From assembly GCA_937877515.1 (NCBI GenBank), contig CALFIX010000045.1:1-61511 (forward strand): a DNA stretch of 61,511 bases, written 5' to 3'. Under the pieces are notes generated by a model. It made no database searches. It had not been told where the DNA came from and worked only from the letters and a program-made list of their open reading frames with translations. The DNA is from an uncultured Treponema sp. (GTDB lineage: Bacteria > Spirochaetota > Spirochaetia > Treponematales > Treponemataceae). Positions 16,992-25,748 of this stretch are shown here, piece after piece. The first letter of the stretch is position 1. Each line of letters opens with the position of its first letter. The position numbers were made by a program, and so were the translations under genes.

Positions 16992-18359
16992 ATGCACACG
17001 GAAAATCCATTAGGTTACGAACGTATTTCTGTTTTATTAAGGAAATTTGCAGTTCCAAGCATAATCGCAATGCTCGTTAGTTCTCTTTATAACGTTGTAG
17101 ATCAGATTTTTATTGGCTGGGGTGTAGGTCCTTTAGGTAACGCCGCCACAAACGTTGCTTTTCCTATTACGACAATCTGTATGGCAATTGCCTTAACTTT
17201 AGGCGTTGGAAGTGCTTCTCAGTTTTCACTTCACTTAGGGCGCAAAGAAACAGAAGACGCCGCAAAGGTTGTTGGAAGCGGTTTTTGCATGATGCTTTTT
17301 TTCGGTATTCTTTATGCCGTTATTGTAGAGATTTTTCTAAAACAGATGCTTACGGCTTTTGGTGCAACGGAAAATATTTTCGGCTATGCCGTAACATACA
17401 CTGGTATTACTGCCATAGGCATGCCGCTTTTAATTACTGTAAACGGCTTAAGTAACCTTGCACGTGCAGACGGAAGTCCACTTTACTCTATGATGACAAT
17501 GGTGATTGGTGCCGTAATAAATACAATTTTAGACCCTGTCTTTATTTTTGTGTTTAAGTGGGGAGTAGCCGGTGCTGCATGGGCAACTGTAATAGGACAG
17601 GCCGCATCTTTTGTTTTTGCAGTTTTATACATTCCTCGCTTTAAGAGAGTTCAGCTAAAGAAAGAATATTTTACGTTAAAGCTTAAGGCAATTGGGAAAA
17701 CTGCAACAATGGGAATGAGCCAGGGGTTAAACCAGGTGGCAATTACCTGCGTTCAGGTTGTAATGAACCGTTCCCTTGTTTACTATGGCGCAGCTTCTAT
17801 TTACGGTTCTGACATTCCTCTGGCAGGAAGCGGAATTGTAATGAAAGTAAATGGAATCGTATTTGCAATAATCATAGGCATAAATCAGGGAATGCAGCCG
17901 ATTATAGGATTTAACTACGGAGCAAAAAAATACGAGCGAGTTAAAAAGACATACCTTTTTGCCCTTTTGTGTGCAACGCTTATTACGGTCATTGGACTTT
18001 TTGTTTTTGAAGCGTTTCCTCAGTACGTATTAAAAGCATTTGGAAACGGAAATGAGCTTTACTTTGAGTTTTCAATTAAGTTTATGAGGACTTTTCTCTG
18101 CACTCTGCCGGTTGTTGCAGTTCATATAATTTCTTCAAACCTTTTTGCTGCCATTGGTAAACCTGTAAAAGGAGCATTGCTTTCCCTTACACGAAGCGTG
18201 TTCTTCTTTATTCCGGCAGTTCTGATTTTACCGCTTTTCTTTGGCTTAGACGGCATAATGTACGCAGGACCTGTTGCAGACTCTCTCTCGGTTTTAATAG
18301 TGCTTATATTTATAATAATTGAATTTAGGAAGATGAATAAACTGAAGCAGAATAATTAA
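16992..18359 (+). CDS. MATE-family efflux transporter
   Basis: 455 residues with about twelve membrane helices in two related halves. The first half begins LLRKFAVPSIIAMLVSSLYNVVDQIFIGWGVG, the hallmark MATE N-terminal helix pair. The second half has the matching GINQGMQPIIGFNYGAKKYERV segment. It is probably a cation-coupled exporter of drugs or metabolites; the substrate is unknown. CGGAGA precedes the ATG and the gene follows a LysR regulator by 12 bases, which may control it. It resembles the DinF/NorM-like MATE branch common in host-associated anaerobes. Confidence 0.93.
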   Translation: MHTENPLGYERISVLLRKFAVPSIIAMLVSSLYNVVDQIFIGWGVGPLGNAATNVAFPITTICMAIALTLGVGSASQFSLHLGRKETEDAAKVVGSGFCMMLFFGILYAVIVEIFLKQMLTAFGATENIFGYAVTYTGITAIGMPLLITVNGLSNLARADGSPLYSMMTMVIGAVINTILDPVFIFVFKWGVAGAAWATVIGQAASFVFAVLYIPRFKRVQLKKEYFTLKLKAIGKTATMGMSQGLNQVAITCVQVVMNRSLVYYGAASIYGSDIPLAGSGIVMKVNGIVFAIIIGINQGMQPIIGFNYGAKKYERVKKTYLFALLCATLITVIGLFVFEAFPQYVLKAFGNGNELYFEFSIKFMRTFLCTLPVVAVHIISSNLFAAIGKPVKGALLSLTRSVFFFIPAVLILPLFFGLDGIMYAGPVADSLSVLIVLIFIIIEFRKMNKLKQNN

Positions 18360-18433
18360 AAAAAACGGCAGCTTTGACAGAACAAAACTACCGCTCATTT
18401 TTACACTAAACATTTAACGTGCCATCCATGGCA

Positions 18434-19537
18434 CTATAAGTTATCGAAGAAACCTTTTGCCTTTAACAGTTCTGCATTAAGGATTCCGCCTAGTGCGGCA
18501 CCGCGCTTTGTATTGTGGCTTAAAGCAACAAACTTTACGTCAAAAACATTGCACTTGCGCAGGCGTCCTATTACACATGCCATGCCTTTTTCTGTTTCCC
18601 TGTCGCGTCTTGGCTGAGGACGGTTTTCTTCATGGCGAACAACAATAGGATGAAGAGGACTGCTTGGAAGGTCTAATTCCTGAGGAAGGCTTCTGTAGCT
18701 TGTCCAGACTTTTTCTATTTCTTCTAAGCTCGGCTTTTTGTCTTCCGGAAGATCAAACTCTAAAGAAACACAGGCTGTGTGTCCGTCAATAACAGGAACG
18801 CGGGTACAAGTTGAACTTACTAAAGGAAGCTCAGCGTTCTTAATTACGTCTCCGTCAACAGTTCCAAGAATTTTTAAACATTCTTTTTCTGTCTTTTCTT
18901 CTTCACCGCCGATGTATGGAACAATGTTGTCTATCATGTCAAAGCTTGCAACACCCGGATAGCCTGCGCCGCTTGTAGCCTGAAGAGTTGTAACAATCAT
19001 GCGTTTAACAGGGTAGCCTGCCATAATGAGAGCATGAAGAGGCATCATGTATGTCTGGAGGGAGCAGTTTGGCTTTACTGCAATAAAGCCTTTGTCCCAG
19101 CCGTGATGAGCCTGCTGCTTTTTTATAATGTCCAGGTGATTTGCGTTGATTTCCGGAATAAGCATTGGAACATCATTTGTCCAGCGGTTAGCACTTGCGT
19201 TAGAAACAACAGGAATTCCTTCCGCTGCATAGGCTTCTTCAAGTGCCTTTATCTCATCTTTTCCCATTTCTAGTGCACTGAATACAAACTTACACTTACC
19301 GATGGCTAATTTTGCGTCATTTGCGTCCTGAACTGTAAGATTTGCTACGTCAGAAGGAATGTCTGCACCAATAAGCCAGCGGCTTGAAACGGCATCTTTA
19401 TAAAGCTTTCCTGCACTGCGAGGGCTTGCGGCTACATAAGTTACCTTAAACCACGGATGATTTTCCAAAAGCTTAATATATCTCTGCCCTACCATACCGG
19501 TAGCCCCTAAAACTCCAACGTTTATCTTTTCACTCAT
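18434..19537 (-). CDS. asd: aspartate-semialdehyde dehydrogenase
   Basis: Makes aspartate semialdehyde from aspartyl phosphate, the second step toward diaminopimelate, lysine, threonine and methionine. 367 residues. NADP-binding GATGMVGQ at residues 10-17; active-site C158 in KPNCSLQ; RVPVIDGHTACVSLEFD is the substrate-binding region. The sequence resembles the archaeal/fungal-type branch rather than the E. coli type. AGGAG is seen before the ATG. dapA lies upstream on the same strand, separated by a 195-base spacer containing a dispersed repeat, so the two may not be cotranscribed. Confidence 0.94.
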   Translation of the reverse strand: MSEKINVGVLGATGMVGQRYIKLLENHPWFKVTYVAASPRSAGKLYKDAVSSRWLIGADIPSDVANLTVQDANDAKLAIGKCKFVFSALEMGKDEIKALEEAYAAEGIPVVSNASANRWTNDVPMLIPEINANHLDIIKKQQAHHGWDKGFIAVKPNCSLQTYMMPLHALIMAGYPVKRMIVTTLQATSGAGYPGVASFDMIDNIVPYIGGEEEKTEKECLKILGTVDGDVIKNAELPLVSSTCTRVPVIDGHTACVSLEFDLPEDKKPSLEEIEKVWTSYRSLPQELDLPSSPLHPIVVRHEENRPQPRRDRETEKGMACVIGRLRKCNVFDVKFVALSHNTKRGAALGGILNAELLKAKGFFDNL

Positions 19538-19591
19538 AATATTCTCCTAAGTGCCAAAATATGACACTGTAAATGCCTTATATAATTTAAG

Positions 19592-19672
19592 TAAACTTAC
19601 GCCCGATTGCAGGGGCGGCGGATTTTCCGCCGTTGCGAAGCAATGAAACCCCGAAAAGCGGGGTGCTCCGTA
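19592..19672 (-). repeat. dispersed intergenic repeat, copy A (diverged, inverted)
   Basis: Read on the minus strand, this copy shares its two ends with the copies at 20799 and 46324 (CAATCGGGCGTAAG-type and GCACCCCGCTTTTCGGGG-type blocks). It diverges in the middle, where it has gained GC-rich hairpins (GGCGGATTTTCCGCC and CCCCGAAAAGCGGGG). It fills the asd-dapA spacer. Confidence 0.55.
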
Positions 19673-19733
19673 CATCCTGCTTTAACGCTTCAGCAAATGC
19701 AGCGCTTTTTAAGAAAGTGCCGTCCTAAAAAAA

Positions 19734-20639
19734 TTAAAGGCCACACACCTCAAGCGCTTTCTTTATTGTCTCAACTGCCTCAGGCTTTGCTGAAACCAGA
19801 GGAAGACGGAGGCTGCCGGCAGGAAGTCCCTTTAAATTCATGGCACACTTGATGCTTGTCGGGTTTCCGTCACAGAATGCTGCCCTGAAAAAAGGCTGCA
19901 GACGATAATGAAGCGCGCGGGCTTCTGTAAACTTTCCGTCCAGTGCATCGTGAACTAACTCTGTCATTAAAGCAGGGCAGAGATTTGTTACAACAGAAAT
20001 AACTCCGTCTCCACCGGAAGCAATAAGTGGAAGCGTTAATCCGTCATCTCCAGAGAGAACTGCAAATTCAGGCTTCTTTAACTGAATCTTTTCTATAACT
20101 TCCATCATCTGGTTTATGTTTCCGCTTGCTTCCTTTACGCCGGCAATGTTTGGAAGCTCTGCAATCTTCTGTAAAAGAGATGTACAAATGTTTTTTCCGG
20201 TGCGCCCCTGAATGTTATATACAATAATTGGAATTCCAACTTCACTTACAGCCTTGTAATGTTCATAAATTCCTTCGTCACTCGGCTTATTGTAGTAAGG
20301 GGTTACGACCAGAGCGTAGTCAGCTCCCTTTTCTTTTGCTCTTTTTACGTAGCGGACTGCATCACGAGTGTTGTTGCTGCCTGCTCCAAGGATTAACTTT
20401 ACGTCTTTACCTTTAGATTTATTCCATTCTTTAACCATTGGAATAGCAATATCAATAAGCTTTTCCTCTTCGTCTTCGTCTAAAGTTGGTGTTTCGCCAC
20501 TTGTTCCGAGGGGTAAAAGTCCGTCAATTCCCTGTTCTAACTGGAACTGAACATTTTTCTTAAAACCTTCATAGTCTACAGAACCGTCTGCAAACATAGG
20601 TGTTATCATTGCGGTAAAAGAACCCTGTAATCTGGACAT
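19734..20639 (-). CDS. dapA: 4-hydroxy-tetrahydrodipicolinate synthase
   Basis: Condenses pyruvate with aspartate semialdehyde in the diaminopimelate/lysine pathway. 301 residues, a TIM-barrel class I aldolase. LGTSGET (about 45-51) binds pyruvate carboxylate, Y141 in YNIQGRTG is the catalytic Tyr motif, and K169 in GVKEASG forms the Schiff base. TAGGAGG lies seven bases before the ATG. asd lies downstream on the same strand. Product flow continues through dapB, encoded 33 kb to the right. Confidence 0.96.
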   Translation of the reverse strand: MSRLQGSFTAMITPMFADGSVDYEGFKKNVQFQLEQGIDGLLPLGTSGETPTLDEDEEEKLIDIAIPMVKEWNKSKGKDVKLILGAGSNNTRDAVRYVKRAKEKGADYALVVTPYYNKPSDEGIYEHYKAVSEVGIPIIVYNIQGRTGKNICTSLLQKIAELPNIAGVKEASGNINQMMEVIEKIQLKKPEFAVLSGDDGLTLPLIASGGDGVISVVTNLCPALMTELVHDALDGKFTEARALHYRLQPFFRAAFCDGNPTSIKCAMNLKGLPAGSLRLPLVSAKPEAVETIKKALEVCGL

Positions 20640-20687
20640 AAAGCCTCCTAATTTATGCAGATTATTGCATATTTATACATTTATTGC

Positions 20688-20745
20688 AAGAACCGTGAAA
20701 GAAGCGAAAGAAGTGTTGGAACGAAGGACAGCGAAAGCGGTTCTT
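20688..20745. repeat. long-loop inverted repeat in the dapA-aroC spacer
   Basis: AAGAACCG (20688-20695) pairs with CGGTTCTT (20738-20745), followed by a T-run. The 42-base interior is purine-rich with repeated GCGAAAG-like units. It could be a weak terminator or part of a larger repeat that continues into the copy at 20799. No gene is seen in this 291-base spacer. Confidence 0.4.
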
Positions 20746-20798
20746 TTTTACGAAGTCCACCGATGAAAAAAAATCAGCACATTAAACATTACCTCACG

Positions 20799-20872
20799 GC
20801 AAGCTCCCCGCTTTGCGCGGCTTTGGTCTTTCAGACTGGCTTCGCCACCGCTCCAATCGGGCGTAGGTTTTA
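20799..20872 (+). repeat. dispersed intergenic repeat, copy B
   Basis: Runs from CAAGCTCCCCGCTTTGCG to CTCCAATCGGGCGTAGG. It matches copy C at 46324-46393 over about 70 bases with few substitutions (for example GACTGGCTTCGCCACC is identical). It lies just upstream of the aroC promoter. Confidence 0.8.
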
Positions 20873-20879
20873 CGTAAAC

Positions 20880-20908
20880 TTGCAACACATGCACATCTTC
20901 GATAAAAT
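20880..20908 (+). promoter_or_regulatory. promoter of aroC
   Basis: TTGCAA (20880-20885), 17 bases, TAAAAT (20903-20908). The short leader contains GGAGG (20922-20926) before ATG 20931. Confidence 0.7.
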
Positions 20909-20930
20909 AAGCTAAAAAAATGGAGGGCTT

Positions 20931-22001
20931 ATGGCAGGAAACACTTTTGGAGAAGTTTTTAAGGTAACGACATTTGGAGAAAGCCACGGACTCTCGTTAG
21001 GTTGCATTATAGACGGATGCCCAGCTGGACTACAAATAGATGAGGATTTTTTACAGAGCGAAATGCGTCGCCGAAGGCCAGGTACAGGAGGAGCCTCTGT
21101 TACTGCAAGAAAAGAAGAAGACAAAGCCGTTATCTTAAGCGGAGTTTTTGAAGGAAAATCCACAGGAACTCCGATTGCAATAGAAATACAAAATACAAAT
21201 CAACATTCAGGCGACTACTCAAACATTAAAGATGTTTTTCGTCCAGGACACGCAGACTTTACATATTATTCAAAGTACGGGGAAAGAGATTATCGCGGAG
21301 GCGGAAGAAGTAGCGGAAGAGAAACATGTGCCAGGGTTGCGGCAGGTGCCATTGCAAAAATGTTTCTTTCTGAATACGGAATAAAAATTACGGCTTACAC
21401 AATAAAGGCTGGCGGCATTTCCTGCACGAAAAAAGATTTCAGCCAAATCGAACAGAACCCGCTCAGGGCTCCGGATAACGAAGCTGCTCAAAAAATGACA
21501 GAACGTATAGAAACTTTAAAAAAAGAAGGGAACTCCTGCGGCGGCATAATTGAATGCACAGTAAGCTCTGAAGGAAAGCTTCCAGTAGGTCTTGGAGAAC
21601 CTGTCTTTGACAGGCTTGATGCTGTTTTAAGCCATGCAATAGTTTCAATTGGAGCCGTAAAAGGCATAGAGTTTGGCAAAGGCTTTGAGAGCGCTGACTT
21701 AACTGGAAGAGAAAACAATGACGGCATGAGCGAGGGCTTTACCTTTAACACAAACAACGCCGGTGGAATTTTAGGCGGAATTTCTAACGGAAATGAAATA
21801 GTTTTTAGGGCTGCAGTAAAACCTGTTCCAAGCATCTACACGGAACAGAAGACCGTAACAAAAGACGGAAAAGACACAACAATCGCAATACAGGGACGCC
21901 ACGACGTTTGCCTTTGCCCGCGCATAGTGCCCGTAATAGAAGCAATGACTGCAATTACCCTTACAGACATGATTTTAAGAAACAGAGCTTCCAGGATATG
22001 A
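20931..22001 (+). CDS. aroC: chorismate synthase
   Basis: Last enzyme of the shikimate pathway, converting EPSP to chorismate with reduced FMN as cofactor. 356 residues, normal length. Family signatures GESHGLSLGCIIDGCPAG (N-terminal), RPGHADFTYYSKYG, and RDYRGGGRSSGRETCARVAAGA (about 117-138) are all present, as is the C-terminal GRHDVCLCPR with its conserved Asp. It has its own promoter and GGAGG site. Its stop overlaps the start of the carboxypeptidase gene (ATGA), so the two are translationally coupled although functionally unrelated. Confidence 0.97.
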   Translation: MAGNTFGEVFKVTTFGESHGLSLGCIIDGCPAGLQIDEDFLQSEMRRRRPGTGGASVTARKEEDKAVILSGVFEGKSTGTPIAIEIQNTNQHSGDYSNIKDVFRPGHADFTYYSKYGERDYRGGGRSSGRETCARVAAGAIAKMFLSEYGIKITAYTIKAGGISCTKKDFSQIEQNPLRAPDNEAAQKMTERIETLKKEGNSCGGIIECTVSSEGKLPVGLGEPVFDRLDAVLSHAIVSIGAVKGIEFGKGFESADLTGRENNDGMSEGFTFNTNNAGGILGGISNGNEIVFRAAVKPVPSIYTEQKTVTKDGKDTTIAIQGRHDVCLCPRIVPVIEAMTAITLTDMILRNRASRI

Positions 22002-23470
22002 AAATGTTTGAAATTCAAAATACTGAAGTAAAAAAAAATAAAAAAGAAAAAAAAGTAAAAACCGGAAGTCTTTCAAAAAAACAAATCATTCTCATTACAT
22101 CTGTCTGCATAAGCTTAATGATCTTACTTTTTGTGCTTCTTGCAGCCAGTGTTTATAAAACCATAAAACCGCTTTCCCCAAAAGAACTTACAGAATACGA
22201 AGCGTCTCATCTAGAATACATTCTTAATCAAAATTACAAAGAAAGGACACAGCTTGTGTCTCAGCTTCCATACCCGACATTTCCCAAGGAACTTTTTATA
22301 AACGCAAGAAGCGCAATCTTAATAGACACAGCCACAGGCAGTATTCTATTTGAGAAAAATGCTGACGAAGAAATTCCTCCGGCCAGCATGACAAAGCTTG
22401 TAGAAATGTATGTAGTTTTTGACGCGGTAGAAAAAGGTGAAGTAAAACTTTCTGACGAAGTTCCCCTTCCCAAAGAAAGCTGGGCTCAGAACTTACCTGG
22501 CGATGCTTCTATAATGTTTTTAGCTCAAGGGCAACATGTTACGCTTCATGAGCTTCTTTTAGGTCTTTCCATAGCAAGTGGAAACGATGCTTCTATTGCA
22601 GTTGCAAATTATGTCTGTGGCAGCATGGAAGAATTTGTAGGACGCATGAATGACGTCATAAAAAGCATGAACCTTACCCACACGCACTTTGTAGAATCCA
22701 GCGGCTACAGCGAAAAAAACATTACGACGGCAAGGGAGTTTTCGGCTTTCTGCAGGGCATACATTACGCGTTTTCCTTTTGCATTAGAAGACTATCACAG
22801 TCAGAAGGAACTTCGATATCCGAAAGAAAAAAATTTACCCGATTGGATCCGTAACTCAGATAATAATCCGGGGGACAGTCAGGCAGTAATTCAGTACAAT
22901 ACAAATAAACTTTTAGGACAGCTTCCTGGCTGCGACGGACTGAAGACAGGCTTTATAAATGAGAGCGGCTATAACATTGCTCTTACCGCAGAAAGGTATG
23001 GAACAAGATTTCTTTCAGTCACAATGGGAGGTCCCGGCAACGGCTCAAGAGAAGGCAACATTTACAGAAGTCAGGACGGTACCTCTTTAATGGAATATGC
23101 ATTTGAAAGCTTTGCCGACTATCATGCACCAGACGGAGAAAACAAACATGTATTTACAGTTGGTGTTACAGGAAGCAAAAATAAATCTATAAATCTTATT
23201 CCAGCTTTGGAAGAAAACCTTACGGTACCATTCATTACAGGGGGCTCTCCAAAAGGAGCCGCATCCAGCGTTACGGCAAGGGCTTATGTTCCAGATGTAA
23301 TATACGGAGACGTAAAGGCAGGAGAAGCTTTCGGAACGATTACCTACAGCATCGGGGACACTGTCTTACGCACTATACCGCTTGTAGCAGACAGAGATTC
23401 TCCCAAAAAGAAAGGCCTCTGTGCCCTGTGGGGAAAGACCGTATACTGTGCAGTAAAAATCTTACGCTAA
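21998..23470 (+). CDS. D-alanyl-D-alanine carboxypeptidase (PBP5-like, S11)
   Basis: Trims the terminal D-Ala of peptidoglycan stem peptides. I start at ATG 21998, which overlaps the aroC stop, giving 490 residues. A Lys-rich cytoplasmic tail precedes one membrane helix (about 29-52), so the protein is N-terminally anchored rather than held by a C-terminal amphipathic helix alone. Catalytic motifs: SMTK (S130-K133), SGN in LSIASGNDASIA, and KTG in CDGLKTGFI. A C-terminal beta domain follows. The stop codon overlaps the convergent pseudo-deacetylase gene by four bases. Confidence 0.92.
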   Translation: MKMFEIQNTEVKKNKKEKKVKTGSLSKKQIILITSVCISLMILLFVLLAASVYKTIKPLSPKELTEYEASHLEYILNQNYKERTQLVSQLPYPTFPKELFINARSAILIDTATGSILFEKNADEEIPPASMTKLVEMYVVFDAVEKGEVKLSDEVPLPKESWAQNLPGDASIMFLAQGQHVTLHELLLGLSIASGNDASIAVANYVCGSMEEFVGRMNDVIKSMNLTHTHFVESSGYSEKNITTAREFSAFCRAYITRFPFALEDYHSQKELRYPKEKNLPDWIRNSDNNPGDSQAVIQYNTNKLLGQLPGCDGLKTGFINESGYNIALTAERYGTRFLSVTMGGPGNGSREGNIYRSQDGTSLMEYAFESFADYHAPDGENKHVFTVGVTGSKNKSINLIPALEENLTVPFITGGSPKGAASSVTARAYVPDVIYGDVKAGEAFGTITYSIGDTVLRTIPLVADRDSPKKKGLCALWGKTVYCAVKILR

Positions 23471-25713
23471 AACTCTCTTACACTGACAATCTCATAGCCT
23501 GCGTTCAGGATTGCAGCAATCAGGAGGTCCAGTTTTTCATAAAGATAATCAGACCTTGTTCCATTTGTTTTACCTACGCTGACTGGAATTACCATACCGT
23601 CATGTAAATTTTCCACAAATGAATCTATTAAAGAACCTGCATCTAAATATGCCTTTCCGGTTGAAGAGCTTTCTTCAAAACTTATTCTGTCACTAAAATT
23701 TGTAAATGCATCTACATAACGGTAGCCTGCCTGGCTTCCTGCATTTTTCATAAGGGAAGTTACATTGTACCAGGGGGCATGCCACAAAAGGGAAAGCTCT
23801 TTAGATGTTACAGAAAAAAATTCATCTTCATTACGGGCAAGGCCCCTCTTTATAAAATCTTCATCTATCACAAAATGTTTAGAAGTTAAATCTGCCGTTG
23901 TATAAAAACTGGAGGCGCATTCGTTTCCGCTTGCCGCTATTTGATTTGTTTCTATAGGATAACGCCTAATAAATTCGCCATTTAAGAAGAATGTTCCTTT
24001 TATGCCAAAATCATCCAAAACATAAAGAATACGTGCAAGACCATCTACACTGTCCATTGCATCAAAAGCAAATGCAACCCTCTTTTTACCATTGTTGCTT
24101 ACGTCACATTCCTTAAAGACCGGGTAGGTAACAACATTTCCAGAAAGAGAGCGGACGTAAACCGCATTTTCATAAAGTGTATTTTGAGCCTCTCCGATAA
24201 AAACCCTGAATTTTCCATTTTTTTCACCGGAAGGAGAAAGAAAAACAGAAGACTTTTTAGATAAAAGCCATATATTCTTAGCAGCATCATAAATATAATA
24301 GGAACCGGAAGCCGTAGAAGAAACTATACGCCCGGCATCCCATCTGGAATACTCTGCAGAAGAAAGGAATAAAACACTACTCTCTCCTGTTCCATTTCTA
24401 TAATCAATAGCCCAAGAAACGACACTTTCGTCTCCGCCGGCATATAAAAGGGAAGGAGAAGCCCATACAAAAGAAACAAAAGTCTGTCCTGAAAGTTTTG
24501 CACTCTGCTTCCACGTAGTCGTATCATAAACGTACAGAGACTTACCGCCTGTAAAAGCAACATGCTTTCCATCTGGAGAAGCAACCGGCAGACTGGAGCC
24601 CATAATGTCTAAGACAAGTTCTACATTTTTTGAAAGTCTGTAAACAGAACTGGATTTTTTTCCGGTCCCGTAATTCAACAAAGAAATCCAAAGTATAGGC
24701 TTTTTATCAGATGTCCAGAAAACATTATAGTCTAAAGGTTCGCCTTTTATACTTGTAAGAGGAAAAACTCCATTTACTTTTACATAATCATAACCGGCAA
24801 GAGGGAAAGAAAACCAACTTATCATTTTTTCTGAGCTAATTATTACAATCTGATTTCCATCTGGTGAGATAAAAAACTTATCTTTTACAGAATTAAAAGT
24901 GTACGGAAGACGACCGGTTATAGTTCCGCTTCCAACGAGAGAAGAATAAAGTCCTCTCGTATAAAGTTCATTTTCTCTTATAAGGTAAACTATGTCGTTA
25001 TCTACATAAATTATTTCACCCTTTGACGTCCAGGACACGCTATGAATTGTTCCATTACCAATTTTTCGGTATTCTTCCGGCAGCTGAATGTTTTTAAATG
25101 CAGAAGAAGGGGTTATAAAATAAACAGAACCATTCTTCTCATACAAAACAACATTACTGTCCGGAGCCCATTTTACATTTACGTCTTCATAACTGAACTC
25201 ACAGGATTCAACAAGAATTTTTTGTTCCAGATTTTCTACATTTTGAAGTATAAGCTTACCGACAGCATTTTTTTCTTGGCTTACAAAACAAATCCATTTT
25301 CCATTTGGACTTGCACACTTTCTTCCCGTATGAGTGTATTCTACAGGCATTTTTTCTGTATACGAAATCCATGTAAGTTTATTAAAAGCATTTTCATACC
25401 AGGCTGTTCCATAACGGTTTCTAACCTGCAAAATAGAACCTTCATTTAAAAGTTCAAGACGTTCAGGAAAGCATGTAAGAATTTTTGGAGTATCTTCGGT
25501 TTTACTCTTTCCCAATTTTGTCACAAATAAGCTTGAATACTCGTAAGTTCCGGGTACATTGTGTTTTGCAGAAAACAAAAGCTCGTCATTTTCTGAAAGG
25601 TTTAGATTAGAAAAAGAGACACTGGCATAGCCGGAAAAGCTGCTTAGTGCAGTAAGTATAAACAGTAAAGTTTTGACACGAGAAAAATATTTTTTTAGCC
25701 CCATAAATCTCAT
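23467..25713 (-). CDS. secreted beta-propeller protein with degenerate polysaccharide-deacetylase domain
   Basis: 748 residues. A signal peptide or anchor (about 12-30) is followed by repeated TolB/WD40-like blades (about 35-530; recurrent patterns such as SPDGNQIVIIS and SPDGKHVAFTGG) and a C-terminal NodB-fold domain (about 545-748) starting KKRVAFAFDAMDS. The fold is recognisable from GIKGTFFLNGEFI. The metal ligands are gone: the second Asp of FDD is A552, and the two His of HxxxH are S602 and T606. It probably binds rather than deacetylates glycan. The upstream M23 gene is 18 bases away, but a TTACAC-N17-TAGAAT promoter sits six bases before this ATG. Confidence 0.8.
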   Translation of the reverse strand: MRFMGLKKYFSRVKTLLFILTALSSFSGYASVSFSNLNLSENDELLFSAKHNVPGTYEYSSLFVTKLGKSKTEDTPKILTCFPERLELLNEGSILQVRNRYGTAWYENAFNKLTWISYTEKMPVEYTHTGRKCASPNGKWICFVSQEKNAVGKLILQNVENLEQKILVESCEFSYEDVNVKWAPDSNVVLYEKNGSVYFITPSSAFKNIQLPEEYRKIGNGTIHSVSWTSKGEIIYVDNDIVYLIRENELYTRGLYSSLVGSGTITGRLPYTFNSVKDKFFISPDGNQIVIISSEKMISWFSFPLAGYDYVKVNGVFPLTSIKGEPLDYNVFWTSDKKPILWISLLNYGTGKKSSSVYRLSKNVELVLDIMGSSLPVASPDGKHVAFTGGKSLYVYDTTTWKQSAKLSGQTFVSFVWASPSLLYAGGDESVVSWAIDYRNGTGESSVLFLSSAEYSRWDAGRIVSSTASGSYYIYDAAKNIWLLSKKSSVFLSPSGEKNGKFRVFIGEAQNTLYENAVYVRSLSGNVVTYPVFKECDVSNNGKKRVAFAFDAMDSVDGLARILYVLDDFGIKGTFFLNGEFIRRYPIETNQIAASGNECASSFYTTADLTSKHFVIDEDFIKRGLARNEDEFFSVTSKELSLLWHAPWYNVTSLMKNAGSQAGYRYVDAFTNFSDRISFEESSSTGKAYLDAGSLIDSFVENLHDGMVIPVSVGKTNGTRSDYLYEKLDLLIAAILNAGYEIVSVREF

Positions 25714-25719
25714 TTTCTA

Positions 25720-25748
25720 ATTCTACCCCATTTATTTAAGAAGTGTAA
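25720..25748 (-). promoter_or_regulatory. internal promoter of the pseudo-deacetylase gene, leaderless layout
   Basis: Minus strand: TTACAC (25748-25743), 17 bases, TAGAAT (25725-25720), six bases, ATG 25713. The -35 lies within the end of the M23 gene. Confidence 0.5.

Noticed and set aside
18419..18434. GTGCCA/TGGCAC hairpin as terminator for MATE or asd
   Set aside because: The stem is six pairs with no clear T-run on either strand.
20655..20915. Open frame in the dapA-aroC spacer
   Set aside because: It runs through an inverted repeat and the dispersed repeat and has no start signal.
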